NCBI RefSeq assembly: GCF_009928485.1
Contig: NZ_JAABNP010000017.1
Span: 51,517 to 115,516 of the forward strand
Reading direction: 5' to 3'
DNA length: 64,000 bases
Source of the DNA: Clostridium sp. C2-6-12
GTDB lineage: Bacteria > Bacillota > Clostridia > Clostridiales > Clostridiaceae
Shown here: positions 28,413 to 38,783 of the stretch, in pieces
Layout: each line of letters begins with the position of its first letter
How positions within the stretch are numbered: position 1 is the stretch's first letter
Notes under the pieces: model-generated
The model's input: only the letters and a program-made list of their open reading frames with translations
What the model was told of the DNA's origin: nothing
Databases searched by the model: none
Program-made: the position numbers and the translations under genes

Positions 28413-30791
28413 TTAATCTCTTAATGTAGCACCAAGTTTATATTCTAAGGATCTTAATATTTTTTCATGAACTTTATTAACATCTTCATCTTTTAATGTT
28501 TTATTTTCATCTCTGTATGCTATTGCATAAGCAATACTCTTTTTACCTTCTGGAATTTGCTTTCCTTTATATATATCAAATAATTCAACTTTTTCTACTA
28601 AATTTCCGCCAGCTTTTCTAATAGTTTCGTCAATTTCTTGAACTAATACAGCATCTTCAACAAGCAGCGCTATATCTCTTGTTACCGCTGGGAATTTAGG
28701 TAATGGCTTATACTTCTTATCCATATTTGAACTTTCATATAAGAAATCTAAATTTAACTCAGCTACAAAACAAGGAACATCAAGTCCATAATTTTCGCTA
28801 ACAGCCAAATGAACTTCTCCCAAAGTTCCAACCACATTTTTTCCTATAACAAGCTTAGCTGTTTTTCCAGGATGGTAACTTACATTTTCACTTTCTCTTT
28901 CATATTTGCTATTCTTAATTCCAAGACCTTCTACTATATTTTCAACAGCACCTTTAAGATCTAAGTAATCACAATCACCATACATACCAATAGTTAAAAT
29001 ATTCTTTTCTGTTGGAAGTTTATTTTCCTCTTCATTCTTTATATATACTTTTCCCATTTCAAATAATCTTACATAAGAATTATTTCTAGAATAATTTCTT
29101 CCTAATGATTCCATCATTGAAGGAAGTGTTGATGTTCTCATTACACTATAGTCTTCACCTAATGGATTTTTTATTTTAACTACATTTCTAAGATCACTAT
29201 CTGCAGGTAAATTTATCTTATCGAATACCTTTGGAGATACAAAAGAATAACTTATAGATTGATTTAATCCACTTCCAGTTGCAAGCATTACAACTCTGTT
29301 ATCTAAAACACCTTTTCTATATCTTGGTTCTCTATCAGTAGAAACACTAAATATTGTTGTTGGAATAATATCATATCCATATATTCTTGCAATTTCTTCA
29401 GCTATATCTTCTCTAATTGCAATATCAACTCTGAAGGTTGACGCCGTTACAACTAAATTATCTCCATCAATTTCAGTAAATAAATCAACACTATCTAAAC
29501 ATCTTTTCATTTCTTCTTTAGTTATATCTGTACCTAAGAATGAATTTACCCATTTAGAATCTACAACTACTTTCCCAGCTTCTTTTTTCTTTGGATAAAT
29601 ATCAATAGTTCCTTCCATTACATCTCCCGCTTCTAATTCACAAATCAAGCTACAAGCTCTGTTTATTGCAATTTCAGCTAAATTAGGATCAATATCTTTT
29701 TCAAATCTGCTTGAAGCTTCACTTCTTAAATTTAACTTCTTAGAATTAACTCTAATGTTTGTTCCATCAAAGTTAGCACATTCAAAAATAACTTCAGTTG
29801 TATCTTCTTTTATTTCTGAGTTTAATCCACCCATGATTCCAGCAAGACCTACTGTTGTATCACTATCTTTTATGCAAAGCATAGTATCATCTAATATTCT
29901 TTCTACTTCATCCAAAGTAGTAAACTTTTCATCAGCCTTAGCTCTTTCAACTACAATTTTATTAGTTGTAATTTCTCTTTTATCATAAGCATGCATTGGC
30001 TGACCAATTTCAAGCATAACGAAGTTTGTAATATCAACTAAATTATTTATTGGTCTAATTCCTGCTTCAAGAAGTCTTTCCTGCATCCATCCTGGTGATG
30101 GTTTAATCTTAACATTTTTAATTCCTCTTGCCATAAATCTTGAACAAAGTTCATCTTTAATTTCAACTTTTAATTCATCTGCAATGTTAGCTGAATTTGA
30201 AACCTTATATTCTAAGTTTGGCATTTTATATGTTGTTCTAAGTGCTGCAGCAGTTTCTCTTGCCATACCAACAATACTTAAACAATCCGGTCTGTTTGAA
30301 GTTATTTCAAAATCTAAGATCGCTTTATTAAGGCCTAAAACATCTTTGATGTCTGCTCCAAGAACAGTATCAGCTGGTAAAATCATTAATCCATGCACTG
30401 GCTCATCTCCAGCAATTCCAAGTTCTTCTTCAGAACAGAACATACCATTTGATACTTCTCCTCTTAGCTTTCCTTTTTTAATTTTAGTTCCATCTGCAAG
30501 TGTTGATCCATGAAGTGCAACTGGTACTATATCTTGTTCCTTCATATTTGTTGCAGCTGTAACTATTTGTATCTCTTCACTGCCTATATTAACTTGGCAG
30601 ATGCTTAATTTTTCTGCATCTGGATGCTTTACTATTTGTGTAATCTTTCCTGTAACTACTTTATCAATTGTATCACCTTGAATTACAAGCTCTTCAAGTT
30701 GTGAACCAGTTAAAGTTAATTTGTCTCCTAACTCTTTAGGACTTACATTTATTTCAACATAATCTTTAAGCCAATTATATGGTACTTTCAT
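28413..30791 (-). CDS. pheT: Phenylalanyl-tRNA synthetase beta subunit
   Basis: Large subunit of the alpha2-beta2 enzyme that charges tRNA-Phe. 792 aa in the usual order: EMAP-like tRNA-binding domain (about 40-150), B3/B4 editing region, B5 domain, class II-like core and C-terminal FDX-ACB anticodon-binding domain (about 700-792, [17 protein letters not shown]). SD AGGAGG. About 140 nt downstream of pheS in the same T-box-controlled transcript. Confidence 0.96.
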   Translation of the reverse strand: MKVPYNWLKDYVEINVSPKELGDKLTLTGSQLEELVIQGDTIDKVVTGKITQIVKHPDAEKLSICQVNIGSEEIQIVTAATNMKEQDIVPVALHGSTLADGTKIKKGKLRGEVSNGMFCSEEELGIAGDEPVHGLMILPADTVLGADIKDVLGLNKAILDFEITSNRPDCLSIVGMARETAAALRTTYKMPNLEYKVSNSANIADELKVEIKDELCSRFMARGIKNVKIKPSPGWMQERLLEAGIRPINNLVDITNFVMLEIGQPMHAYDKREITTNKIVVERAKADEKFTTLDEVERILDDTMLCIKDSDTTVGLAGIMGGLNSEIKEDTTEVIFECANFDGTNIRVNSKKLNLRSEASSRFEKDIDPNLAEIAINRACSLICELEAGDVMEGTIDIYPKKKEAGKVVVDSKWVNSFLGTDITKEEMKRCLDSVDLFTEIDGDNLVVTASTFRVDIAIREDIAEEIARIYGYDIIPTTIFSVSTDREPRYRKGVLDNRVVMLATGSGLNQSISYSFVSPKVFDKINLPADSDLRNVVKIKNPLGEDYSVMRTSTLPSMMESLGRNYSRNNSYVRLFEMGKVYIKNEEENKLPTEKNILTIGMYGDCDYLDLKGAVENIVEGLGIKNSKYERESENVSYHPGKTAKLVIGKNVVGTLGEVHLAVSENYGLDVPCFVAELNLDFLYESSNMDKKYKPLPKFPAVTRDIALLVEDAVLVQEIDETIRKAGGNLVEKVELFDIYKGKQIPEGKKSIAYAIAYRDENKTLKDEDVNKVHEKILRSLEYKLGATLRD

Positions 30792-30929
30792 ATTTTTTCC
30801 TCCTCATTTATAGATGCAGATTATTTGCGCTTAAATTTAGAAGCAAACTCATTCAAACCCGCATTATTTCCAAATATTCTAAAGAATATATATTGTTAAG
30901 AACATTTATAGAAAACTTATTTATAGATT

Positions 30930-31949
30930 TTAGAATTGATCTAAAAATCTAACATCACTTTCATATAATAATCTTATATCATCTATTCCATAGTTTAGCA
31001 TTACCATTCTATCAACACCGAATCCAAATGCAAATCCGCTATATACTTCTGGATCAATTCCACAATTTCTAAGTACATTAGGATGTACCATACCACAACC
31101 TAGTAATTCTATCCATCCGCTTCCTTTACATACTCTGCATCCTTCTCCTCCACAAACGAAGCAAGTTGCATCCATTTCTGCTGATGGTTCAGTAAATGGG
31201 AAGTGATGTGGTCTGAATTTAGTTTGAACCTTATCACCAAACATCTTTTTAGCAAATAACTCTAAAGTTCCTTTTAAATCTGCAAAAGTAACACCTTTAT
31301 CAATAACTAAACCTTCCATTTGATAAAATATAGGTGAATGAGTAGCATCAACAGAATCTGATCTATACACTTTACCTGGAGATATCATTTTTATTGGTGG
31401 TTTTTGATTTTCCATAGTTCTAATTTGAACTGGTGAAGTTTGAGTTCTAAGAACTATATTATCATTAATATATAAAGTATCTTGCTCACTTCTTGCCGGA
31501 TGATCTTTTGGAATGTTTAAAGCTTCAAAATTGTAATGATCAAATTCAACTTCAGGCCCCTCTTCGATTGTAAATCCCATTGAAATAAATATTTCTTCCA
31601 TACTTTGAAGTGTTAAATCTAGAGGATGTCTTTTCCCTATGATTTTCTTCTTTCCTGGAAGTGATATATCTATAGTTTCACTAGCAAGTTTAGCTTCTCT
31701 TTCTTTATCTTTTATGCTTTTTATAGTTGCATCTAATTTTTCTTCAACTAAAGCTTTAGCTTCATTGACTAACTTACCAACTAGTGGTCTTTCTTCTGGA
31801 GATAATCCTCCCATGCTTCTTAATATTGTAGTAAGTTCACCTTTTTTTCCTAAGAACTTAACTCTAATTTCTTCTAATTCACTGCTTTTTACAGCTGTTT
31901 CAATTTGTTTTAATGCAAGTTCTTGTAATTCTTTAAGTTTTTCTTTCAT
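30930..31949 (-). CDS. pheS: Phenylalanyl-tRNA synthetase alpha subunit
   Basis: Catalytic class II aminoacyl-tRNA synthetase subunit. 339 aa with an N-terminal coiled coil (about 1-90) and class II motifs 2 and 3 ([30 protein letters not shown]). The zinc-like cysteines in [16 protein letters not shown] are typical of Gram-positive PheS. SD AAAGGAGAA. Preceded by a T-box leader. Confidence 0.96.
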   Translation of the reverse strand: MKEKLKELQELALKQIETAVKSSELEEIRVKFLGKKGELTTILRSMGGLSPEERPLVGKLVNEAKALVEEKLDATIKSIKDKEREAKLASETIDISLPGKKKIIGKRHPLDLTLQSMEEIFISMGFTIEEGPEVEFDHYNFEALNIPKDHPARSEQDTLYINDNIVLRTQTSPVQIRTMENQKPPIKMISPGKVYRSDSVDATHSPIFYQMEGLVIDKGVTFADLKGTLELFAKKMFGDKVQTKFRPHHFPFTEPSAEMDATCFVCGGEGCRVCKGSGWIELLGCGMVHPNVLRNCGIDPEVYSGFAFGFGVDRMVMLNYGIDDIRLLYESDVRFLDQF

Positions 31950-32042
31950 AACTGTTCTCCTTTCAGCAAATTCAATTGAAATTAATCTTAATTTGAAATA
32001 AAACTAAACTTCTAAATTGATTTTATTAATTAATTTTTTGTA

Positions 32043-32310
32043 TAAAAAAATCGCCCCCTAATAAAAAGGGACGAATTAATCCGCGTTACCACCCTAATTG
32101 GAGCCTAATTAAAAATATCAAGCTTCCCAACTCAATTAACATTAACGACTTTTCTTGCCGCTAGCTACTACTACAATTTCACAGCCAGAACTCCTGAGCG
32201 AACTTCAATATTATACAACTTAAGAAGGCTTGCAGTCCATGACCTTCTCTCCCTTAAAATCTTTTTAATATCTACTTTCTCATTCACAGTTTTTAGTTAT
32301 TAAATTAATA
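32043..32310 (-). ncRNA. T-box leader (tRNA-Phe responsive) of pheST
   Basis: The minus strand carries the hallmark T-box segment AGGGTGGTAACGCGG (32080-32094), followed by a terminator stem CGTCCC/GGGGGCG and TTTTTTT (32043-32070). Upstream lies a long Stem I region with a candidate specifier codon TTC (Phe) at 32200-32202. Uncharged tRNA-Phe is expected to pair with the TGG of the bulge and prevent termination. The T-box class is clear; the specifier position is inferred. Confidence 0.93.
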
Positions 32311-32316
32311 CAACTT

Positions 32317-32345
32317 ATTATACAAGCAAAAAATAAAAAATTCAA
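32317..32345 (-). promoter_or_regulatory. Promoter of the pheST T-box transcript
   Basis: TTGAAT (32340-32345), 17-bp spacer, TATAAT (32317-32322) on the minus strand, immediately ahead of the T-box region. Confidence 0.7.
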
Positions 32346-32416
32346 TAGTTTATTTCATTTTTATCTATAAATTTACATGTATTAAGTTAGCTCATAAATT
32401 AAAATTTTCATGGAGA

Positions 32417-32953
32417 TTAAGAGATCTTAATCCATTCAGTTTTTAATATTCCATATTCGTAGGTATCCTTCCAAATAGGTTGATCATTTTCATCCTTAAA
32501 GAAATATATATTTTCTTTTAAACAGCCTTCTCTACGCATTTTTAATCTTTCTAAAAGCTTCCATGAATTTGGATTTTTAGGATCACAATGAGCTGTAATA
32601 CGTCTAGCATTAAGTTCTTTAAAAGCATAGTCCATAACTTTTATACAGCTTTCAGTTGCATAACCAGCTTTTTGATATGAACCATTGAATACATACCCAA
32701 TTTCCCAAGTATCAAAATCTCTTTTAGCAAAATATATATTCCCAATTAATTTATTAGTACTTTTTAAGCACACCGCTAAGAACGCAGAATCTGTAGTTCT
32801 TCTCAAAGCTTCTTCTTTACACTCTTTTTCCGAAAAGGGTTTATATGGTTCAAATTTCAATACTTCTTCATCACTAAGATATTCATATAAATCTTCCCAA
32901 TCCTCAGCTTTAAATTCTCTTATAATTAGTCTTTCAGTTTCCAATTCCTTCAT
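32417..32953 (-). CDS. GNAT-family (RimJ/RimL-type) N-acetyltransferase
   Basis: 178-aa acetyl-CoA-dependent acetyltransferase. Opens with the RimJ/RimL pattern LETERLIIREFKAEDWEDLYEYLSD in form, with the acetyl-CoA region around GSYQKAGYATESC and the late motif ARRITAHCDPKNPNSWKLLERL in form. The substrate (ribosomal protein, antibiotic or small molecule) cannot be told. SD GGAGGAG. It stands alone between the T-box promoter and a non-coding stretch of about 330 bp (32954-33280) that shows only the terminator of the next gene. Confidence 0.85.
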   Translation of the reverse strand: MKELETERLIIREFKAEDWEDLYEYLSDEEVLKFEPYKPFSEKECKEEALRRTTDSAFLAVCLKSTNKLIGNIYFAKRDFDTWEIGYVFNGSYQKAGYATESCIKVMDYAFKELNARRITAHCDPKNPNSWKLLERLKMRREGCLKENIYFFKDENDQPIWKDTYEYGILKTEWIKIS

Positions 32954-33217
32954 TTTACTCCTCCGTAGCTCATTATACTCCAGTAATTCTATAACTATGT
33001 TTATTACTTTTAAATTTTATTGTATTAAAAGCATAAAATTGTTATATACAATGTGGCTTTCTTTTTTCACTCTGGTTGATCTATTGACCAAAAATATTCT
33101 TTCCAAAAACATACGTCAATCATAATAATACCATGCTTTGTAATATGTTTCCATAAGTATACCCAACTTATTTCTTATTAAATAAATAATTACATTTTTA
33201 TACTAAAGTGGTAAATA

Positions 33218-33264
33218 TAAAAAGGACAGATAATTTCTCAGAAAAGAAATCATCTATCCTTTAC
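33218..33264 (-). terminator. Terminator of the ktrB-ktrA-methylase unit
   Basis: AAAGGATAGAT-ATTTCT pairs with GAGAAAT-ATCTGTCCTTT and runs into TTTTTATA on the minus strand, directly after the methyltransferase stop. Confidence 0.8.
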
Positions 33265-33280
33265 AAAAAATATATTAAAC

Positions 33281-34072
33281 TTACGATTTTTCCATTCTAT
33301 CCTGTCTTATCTTTTCATACATAATGACAGAAGTGGCTATAGCAACATTTAGCGATTCAGCATTTCCTGGCATTGGTATCTTAACCTTTGTATCTGCTAA
33401 TTCAAACACTTCCTCACTTACACCATTGCCTTCATTTCCTACCGTTAAAATAACTTTTCCACCCAAATCTTCTTGGAAGAAATCCTTATCTGTTTCTAAT
33501 GATGTTACCACTAATTTAAATCCTTGATCCTTTAATTTTTTTACTAAGGATAAACTGTCATCATCATAATGAATAGGAATATAAAATATTGACCCCATAG
33601 TTGATCTAATTGCCTTTTCATTATATATATCAACTGTTCCTTTAGTCAATATTATCCCCTGAACCCCTGCTGCATGGGCTGTTCTAATTATGGTACCTAT
33701 ATTTCCTGGATCTTGTAGTTTGTCACAAAGCAAATAAAAGTTCCCATCTAAATTCATAGGTTTTATATTCATATTTATAACTGCAAGTATTCCTTGAGGA
33801 TTTTCTGTTGAAACTAATTCTTTAAACAAATTATCACTAACCTCATATATTTTTACTTGATCGGTTAAATAACTTGTTAGAAACTGATCTATTTTTTCAC
33901 TACCATCTTTAGTGACAATTAAGTAATCTACATCTACATTTGCTTTAAAAGCTTCTTGAACCAATCTAAAACCTTCAATTATATATTTGCTGCTTTTATT
34001 TCTATTTTTTCTCTCTTTAAGTTTTTTTGTATTTTTAAATAAATTATTATCCTTACTTTCAATGAATGCCAA
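33281..34072 (-). CDS. TrmH/SpoU-family RNA 2'-O-methyltransferase
   Basis: SPOUT-fold methyltransferase of rRNA or tRNA ribose, about 263 aa. An N-terminal substrate-binding domain (KYIIEGFRLVQEA) precedes the catalytic SPOUT knot with LQDPGNIGTIIRTAHAAG, VGNEGNGVS and IPMPGNAESLNVAIATSV. The start is TTG at 34072, where SD GAGGTG is 7 nt upstream; a TTG at 34087 overlaps that SD. Third gene of a unit with ktrB and ktrA; the exact RNA target is not known. Confidence 0.9.
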   Translation of the reverse strand: MAFIESKDNNLFKNTKKLKERKNRNKSSKYIIEGFRLVQEAFKANVDVDYLIVTKDGSEKIDQFLTSYLTDQVKIYEVSDNLFKELVSTENPQGILAVINMNIKPMNLDGNFYLLCDKLQDPGNIGTIIRTAHAAGVQGIILTKGTVDIYNEKAIRSTMGSIFYIPIHYDDDSLSLVKKLKDQGFKLVVTSLETDKDFFQEDLGGKVILTVGNEGNGVSEEVFELADTKVKIPMPGNAESLNVAIATSVIMYEKIRQDRMEKS

Positions 34073-34089
34073 AGTCTTACACCTCAAAA

Positions 34090-34761
34090 CTATTTAACTT
34101 TTCTACCTATCATACTTTCAAATTTACTTAAATATTCACTTGAACCAAGTGCCACCAAAACATCAGTCTTCTTGATTACATAATCTGCAGAAGGAGACAC
34201 ATTAATGTTATGTTCATTTTTTACAGCAACAACATTTATCCCATAATCTGCTCTTATTCTTATATCTTTTAATGATTTATCATACCATTCTTCTAGGGGC
34301 TGAATTTCCATCATACTATATTCTGAAGATAATTCTATAAAATCTATTATATTTGAAGCCACTAAATTATGCGCCACTCTTATTCCCATATCCTGTTCTG
34401 GTAATATAACCCTATCTGCACCAATTTTATATAATACTTTTGCCTGCAAATCACTAGTACCTTTTGCCACTATATATTTTACACCTAATTCTTTAACTAA
34501 AAGAGTAACCATAATACTAGATTGAATATTACTTCCAATAGTAACTACTGCTACGTCAAAATTTCTAATCCCTAAAGTTTTTAATGCATTTTCATCAGTT
34601 GCATCCATTTGTACCGCATGAGTTACATTATCAACAATTTCTTGAATTTTATCTTCATCAGAATCAATAGCTAATACATCATGCCCTAAGTTGTATATAG
34701 TTTTAGCTATTGAAGTACCAAATCTCCCAAGTCCAATTATAACAAATTGTTTTTTTGCCAT
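34090..34761 (-). CDS. ktrA: KtrA/TrkA-type potassium channel regulatory subunit
   Basis: Cytoplasmic RCK ring subunit gating the KtrB potassium transporter. 223 aa: RCK-N nucleotide-binding domain with IGLGRFGTSIAKTIYNLGHD (about 6-25) and acidic end of strand 2 (AIDSDED), then RCK-C domain (about 140-220), which in relatives binds c-di-AMP. 11 nt downstream of ktrB. Binding of ATP/ADP or c-di-AMP is a family property, not seen directly. Confidence 0.93.
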   Translation of the reverse strand: MAKKQFVIIGLGRFGTSIAKTIYNLGHDVLAIDSDEDKIQEIVDNVTHAVQMDATDENALKTLGIRNFDVAVVTIGSNIQSSIMVTLLVKELGVKYIVAKGTSDLQAKVLYKIGADRVILPEQDMGIRVAHNLVASNIIDFIELSSEYSMMEIQPLEEWYDKSLKDIRIRADYGINVVAVKNEHNINVSPSADYVIKKTDVLVALGSSEYLSKFESMIGRKVK

Positions 34762-34772
34762 GTTAATTACCC

Positions 34773-36119
34773 CTATCCAATTAATATTTTTGCTTCTGGA
34801 TACCTTATTCCACTTTTTTTCTTCTTATTAATAACTGCAAGTATTACTGTCATAGCACCAACTCTTCCAAGGTACATAGTAATAATGAGAGTTATTTTAG
34901 ATATTACGCCTATACTTTGAGTTACTCCTGCTGTAAGTCCTACCGTTCCAAACGCTGATGTTGCCTCATAAAGTAAATTGATAAAAAGCTTATCTGGTTC
35001 TGTTATAGCAAGAATTGTTGTTACTGTTAATACTAACAACATTGATATAAACAAAAGTGTAAATGCCTTATATACAGTTTCTTTTGTAAATTTTCTTCCA
35101 AAAACTTCAGTATCGTCTCTACCTTTAAGCACAGATATTATAGTGAATAATAGCACTCCAAAGGTAGTTACTTTAAGCCCTCCCGCTGTTGATCCTGATG
35201 CTCCACCTATAAACATTAATATTATTGTCATAAGTTTGCCTGCCATAGTCATTTCTGTAGTAGAAACACTATTAAATCCGGCTGTCCTTGGTGTAACCGA
35301 AGCAAAAAATGAATTGAGAATTTTACCTCCAAAAGTCATATTACCTAGAGTAGCTGAATTATTATATTCAACTAAAAAGATAAATAGAGTCCCTATAACT
35401 ATAAGACCAATTGTAATTGATATTACAATTTTTGAATGTGTCGATAATCTTTTAGCTTTCCTATAATTAAATATCTCAAGTGATACGGTAAAACCAAGCC
35501 CACCAATAATTATAAGAAATGCTATAGTTAAGAGCACAACCGAATTACTAGAATAATTCACTAAACTATCATAATTCCCAAACAAATCAAAGCCAGCATT
35601 ACAAAAGGCAGATACTGAATGAAATATACTGTAAAAAATTCCTTTTTGTATTCCAAACTGTGGTATAAATTGCGTAGACAATAATAATGCCCCACAAAAT
35701 TGAACTACAAAAGTAAATCCTAAAACATACTGAACCATTCTTACAAGTCCTTGTATATTAAAAGTATTCATAGCCTCCTGCATAATAAGCCTGTCTTTTA
35801 ATGTTATCTTTTTACCTAATAATACAGCTATAAAAATAGTAATGGACATGAACCCAAGTCCACCTGTTTCAATTAAAAGCATTATAATCACTTTACCAAA
35901 GTTATTCCAGTGAGTTCCAGTATCTACAGTTACCAGCCCAGTAACGCAAACTGCTGAAGTTGATGTAAAAATAGCATCTATAAAGTTTGTAAAATTTCCA
36001 TCAACTGATGAAATTGGTAAACTGAGTATAATTCCTCCTAGTAATATTACTAATGCAAAACCTATAGCAAGCACTTGAACTGCATTAAGTTTTGATCTTT
36101 TCATTAAAGTTTCTGCCAT
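34773..36119 (-). CDS. ktrB: KtrB/TrkH-type potassium transporter
   Basis: Ion-conducting membrane subunit of the Ktr potassium uptake system. About 448 aa with four M1-P-M2 repeats; selectivity glycines appear in TSAVCVTGLV, SAFCNAGFD, ATPRTAGFN-like TPRTAGFNSV and SAFGTVGLTAG. The ATG at 36119 (MAETLMKRS) gives normal length and follows GGTGAG. The frame stays open to a GTG at 36173 with no SD. A 6-bp hairpin (AAGGTT/AACCTT) sits just before the SD. No c-di-AMP riboswitch core was found upstream. Confidence 0.93.
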   Translation of the reverse strand: MAETLMKRSKLNAVQVLAIGFALVILLGGIILSLPISSVDGNFTNFIDAIFTSTSAVCVTGLVTVDTGTHWNNFGKVIIMLLIETGGLGFMSITIFIAVLLGKKITLKDRLIMQEAMNTFNIQGLVRMVQYVLGFTFVVQFCGALLLSTQFIPQFGIQKGIFYSIFHSVSAFCNAGFDLFGNYDSLVNYSSNSVVLLTIAFLIIIGGLGFTVSLEIFNYRKAKRLSTHSKIVISITIGLIVIGTLFIFLVEYNNSATLGNMTFGGKILNSFFASVTPRTAGFNSVSTTEMTMAGKLMTIILMFIGGASGSTAGGLKVTTFGVLLFTIISVLKGRDDTEVFGRKFTKETVYKAFTLLFISMLLVLTVTTILAITEPDKLFINLLYEATSAFGTVGLTAGVTQSIGVISKITLIITMYLGRVGAMTVILAVINKKKKSGIRYPEAKILIG

Positions 36120-36360
36120 ACTCTCACCATCCCAAAGGTTAGCCAACCTTACCCCATTATATATTATTTTCACATATAAAACTTACTCTTCTTACATGAA
36201 GCCTTAATATACAATTATCCATATAATCTTATCTAATTCCGTCTAAAATATGATTATACTGAAAAATTTCGTATTATAAATTTCAATTACCTACATTATA
36301 AAGTATCTTAGTAATCTTTGTCATTATTTAGAATTAAAATTTAAGAAAAATTTATTACAA

Positions 36361-36393
36361 AAAAAATAAAATGCGACCTAAGCCGCATTTTAT
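36361..36393 (-). terminator. Terminator of infC-rpmI-rplT
   Basis: ATAAAATGCG and its complement around an 8-nt loop end in TTTTTTTT on the minus strand, right after rplT. Confidence 0.9.
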
Positions 36394-36398
36394 ATGTA

Positions 36399-36758
36399 TT
36401 AAGCGTTTAATTGTTTTTTAGCAACTTCTACTAAATCAGCAAACGCTTTTGGATCGTTTATAGCTATTTCAGATAACATCTTTCTGTTGATGTCTATTCC
36501 AGCTAATTTAATTCCATTCATGAATTTTGAATATGATAAGTTGTTTATTCTTGTTGCAGCATTAATTCTTGCAATCCATAAACTTCTATAATCTCTCTTC
36601 TTATTCTTTCTTCCAACGTAAGAATTTCTTAACGCTCTAATTACTGATTCGTTAGCAGTTTTAAATAACTTACTTTTCCCACCGTAGTATCCTTTTGCAA
36701 GTTTTAAAACTTTTTTATGATTTTTACGAGAATTCTTCGCTCTCTTTACTCTTGCCAT
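36399..36758 (-). CDS. rplT: 50S ribosomal protein L20
   Basis: 119-aa, strongly basic large-subunit assembly protein with the usual start [20 protein letters not shown] and [11 protein letters not shown]. Also the expected repressor that acts on the leader of its own operon. Last gene of infC-rpmI-rplT. Confidence 0.98.
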   Translation of the reverse strand: MARVKRAKNSRKNHKKVLKLAKGYYGGKSKLFKTANESVIRALRNSYVGRKNKKRDYRSLWIARINAATRINNLSYSKFMNGIKLAGIDINRKMLSEIAINDPKAFADLVEVAKKQLNA

Positions 36759-36785
36759 TACTTAAACCTCCTGTGTTTAACTATA

Positions 36786-36983
36786 TTATAGGTATGGTAA
36801 TAATTTCTTCATTACTTTTTCTTGTGTCTTTGAAACATATCCAGCTTTTCTAAGATTTCTCTTAGTTTTTGAGCTTTTCTTTGTTAAGATATGACTCTTA
36901 AATGCTTTAGCTCTCTTTAATTTTCCTGTACCTGTCTTTTTGAATCTTTTTGCTGCACCTCTATGAGTTTTCATTTTTGGCAT
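36786..36983 (-). CDS. rpmI: 50S ribosomal protein L35
   Basis: 65-aa basic ribosomal protein ([36 protein letters not shown]) in the conserved place between infC and rplT. SD GAGGAGG. Confidence 0.98.
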   Translation of the reverse strand: MPKMKTHRGAAKRFKKTGTGKLKRAKAFKSHILTKKSSKTKRNLRKAGYVSKTQEKVMKKLLPYL

Positions 36984-37004
36984 GATTTAAATCCTCCTCT
37001 CAAG

Positions 37005-37517
37005 TTATGCCTTTTTAGGCCCTAAAACCATTGTCATACTTCTGCCTTCTTTTTTAGGTCTTTTTTCTACTAAGCAGACATCTTCTAATTTAGATAGAAA
37101 GTTATTAAGAATCTTTTCTCCCATATGAGATAGTTCCATTTCTCTTCCTCTAAATCTAACAGTGATTTTAACTTTATCTCCTTCTAATAGGAACTTTCTG
37201 GCATTTTTTGCTTTTATATCAATGTCATGTTCCTCAATAGTTAGACTGCATCTTACTTCTTTAATTTCTACAATTTTTTGCTTTTTCTTAGCTTCTTTTT
37301 CCTTTTTAGATTTCTCATATACAAACTTACCAAAGTCCATAATCTTACAAACTGGTGGAGTTGCATTTGGAGAAATCATAACTAAGTCTAAGTCTTTTTC
37401 TTCTGCAAGTCTTTTTGCTTCTGCTGATGAGATAACACCTAATTGTTCCCCATCGCTTCCAATTACTCTCAATTCTTTTTCTCTTATTTCATCATTAATC
37501 GAAAAATCTTTACTAAT
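37005..37517 (-). CDS. infC: Translation initiation factor IF-3 (rare ATT start)
   Basis: Prevents premature subunit joining and checks start-codon pairing on the 30S. 170 aa with IF3-N ([15 protein letters not shown]) and IF3-C ([20 protein letters not shown] in form). SD GGAGGTG (37524-37530) overlaps the only upstream in-frame start (GTG 37526). At normal distance from it is ATT at 37515-37517, so translation very probably starts at ATT, giving [12 protein letters not shown] starts are the known basis of IF3 self-control in other bacteria. First gene of the operon, behind an L20-type leader. Confidence 0.95.
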   Translation of the reverse strand: MSKDFSINDEIREKELRVIGSDGEQLGVISSAEAKRLAEEKDLDLVMISPNATPPVCKIMDFGKFVYEKSKKEKEAKKKQKIVEIKEVRCSLTIEEHDIDIKAKNARKFLLEGDKVKITVRFRGREMELSHMGEKILNNFLSKLEDVCLVEKRPKKEGRSMTMVLGPKKA

Positions 37518-37550
37518 ATTTTTCACCTCCGAAAAAATCTATACATAATA

Positions 37551-37664
37551 AAAAGACGGCCATAAGCCGTCTCATATTATCAATACTTAATGCATAGATA
37601 CCAAAAACCCATACTAGTAGTACCTTGACACTGTAGGGTGAGAAACGGCTGTTTCTTCTTAACG
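37551..37664 (-). ncRNA. L20-type ribosomal leader with attenuator ahead of infC
   Basis: The untranslated leader between the promoter and infC holds paired segments (for example AAACAGCCGTTT and GGTACTACTAGTATGGGTT) typical of the Firmicute L20 leader. It ends in a terminator hairpin GAGACGGC/GCCGTCTTTTT at 37551-37573, just before the infC SD. L20 binding is expected to favour termination. Assigned by position and layout; no covariance model was run. Confidence 0.75.
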
Positions 37665-37670
37665 AATTTG

Positions 37671-37699
37671 AGTATATCATGCTATTTAATACATGTCAA
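37671..37699 (-). promoter_or_regulatory. Consensus promoter of the infC operon
   Basis: TTGACA (37694-37699), 17-bp spacer, TATACT (37671-37676) on the minus strand. The -35 box and part of the spacer lie inside the last codons of ytxC (stop at 37686-37688). Confidence 0.85.
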
Positions 37700-38594
37700 T
37701 GTTTTTTGCAATATTTTTTATAATTTTATATTTATCATCATATTCGCAAAAAACAACTTTATCCTCAAATACATTTTCTATTGTATCTAAAAATTCTTTA
37801 TTTGTACAGTTCTCTTTTCCATAAATAATAATGTTTTTAGGTGCATTAGTTATAAGTCCGCTTATTAAAACATCTTCCATATTTAGTTCTATTGCACCTT
37901 GCTCTGCTGTAATTTCTTTTAAAAAATCATAATATAGATTTTTACCTTCTTTATTCTTAACTATATAATTATTATTATCTTCTATTATTATATTAATTTC
38001 TTCAATCTTACATTCTTGTATTTCCACAAAATATTTTAGCAGTTTTACAAATTCCTTATATTCTTTTTCTACCATGTATGCTTCTATTACTTTATCTATA
38101 ATTTTTTCTATATCTCTTCTGAGCATTTTCATTCTAAAAGTTATAAATCCATCTATATTAATTTCCTGTTTCTCGCTTATACAGTCCCTTATTTTCTCTA
38201 TCATTGAATTAATTTTATTTAAACAATATACTGCTTCTTCATTTTTAGTTTTTTCTTCAACTTTTAATACCTTGATTATTTCATCTTCTGCTTCCAATAT
38301 TTCACTTTGCTTTAAGAAAAAATAATTGTCAGTTAAAAATTCTAACATCTCTTTTTTTCTGTAATTCTCAATTACTATTCTATATAAAATATTACTAACA
38401 TATAAGTTAATAATTTCTTTTATTTTTTCATTATAACATTCATCTTCACAAATTATCTTAATTATATGAGTCTTTCCCTCTATACTTTCAACTAACCCTA
38501 TTAAAATATCCCTTTTCTTTAGCAAATCTCTTAGCTCTTGCAAATCACGGGAAAAGTTCAGATCTTCATCATAAGCTAATTTTAAAATAAGCAT
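37686..38594 (-). CDS. ytxC: YtxC-like sporulation-associated protein
   Basis: 302-aa protein resembling the putative sporulation protein YtxC. No signal peptide or membrane helix; it is rich in E, K and I, with a central helical region (about 75-200) and a C-terminal part (EKNIIIYG-type strand, YYDFLKEITAEQGAIE). Position directly ahead of the infC operon fits YtxC genes, which in relatives sit beside thrS; thrS is absent here. The ATG at 38594 follows GGGAGTGA. Confidence 0.7.
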   Translation of the reverse strand: MLILKLAYDEDLNFSRDLQELRDLLKKRDILIGLVESIEGKTHIIKIICEDECYNEKIKEIINLYVSNILYRIVIENYRKKEMLEFLTDNYFFLKQSEILEAEDEIIKVLKVEEKTKNEEAVYCLNKINSMIEKIRDCISEKQEINIDGFITFRMKMLRRDIEKIIDKVIEAYMVEKEYKEFVKLLKYFVEIQECKIEEINIIIEDNNNYIVKNKEGKNLYYDFLKEITAEQGAIELNMEDVLISGLITNAPKNIIIYGKENCTNKEFLDTIENVFEDKVVFCEYDDKYKIIKNIAKNIDMY

Positions 38595-38783
38595 GGATTT
38601 CACTCCCTTCTTAATATTAGTATGTATCAAATTTTTCTTGCTATGCAGAATTTATAATTTATTTTATAAGCCTATATCTTCCTCTTTTCCTATTTAATAA
38701 AGTACGTTGACAGATTATTTTTTAAGGTTCAAAATATACACTATACATTTTTTTGAAAAGAATAATTTCTAAGGAGAATCATT

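Noticed and set aside
36120..36360. c-di-AMP (ydaO) riboswitch before ktrB
   Set aside because: Looked for because Ktr genes often have one, but the conserved core is absent; only a 6-bp hairpin is present.
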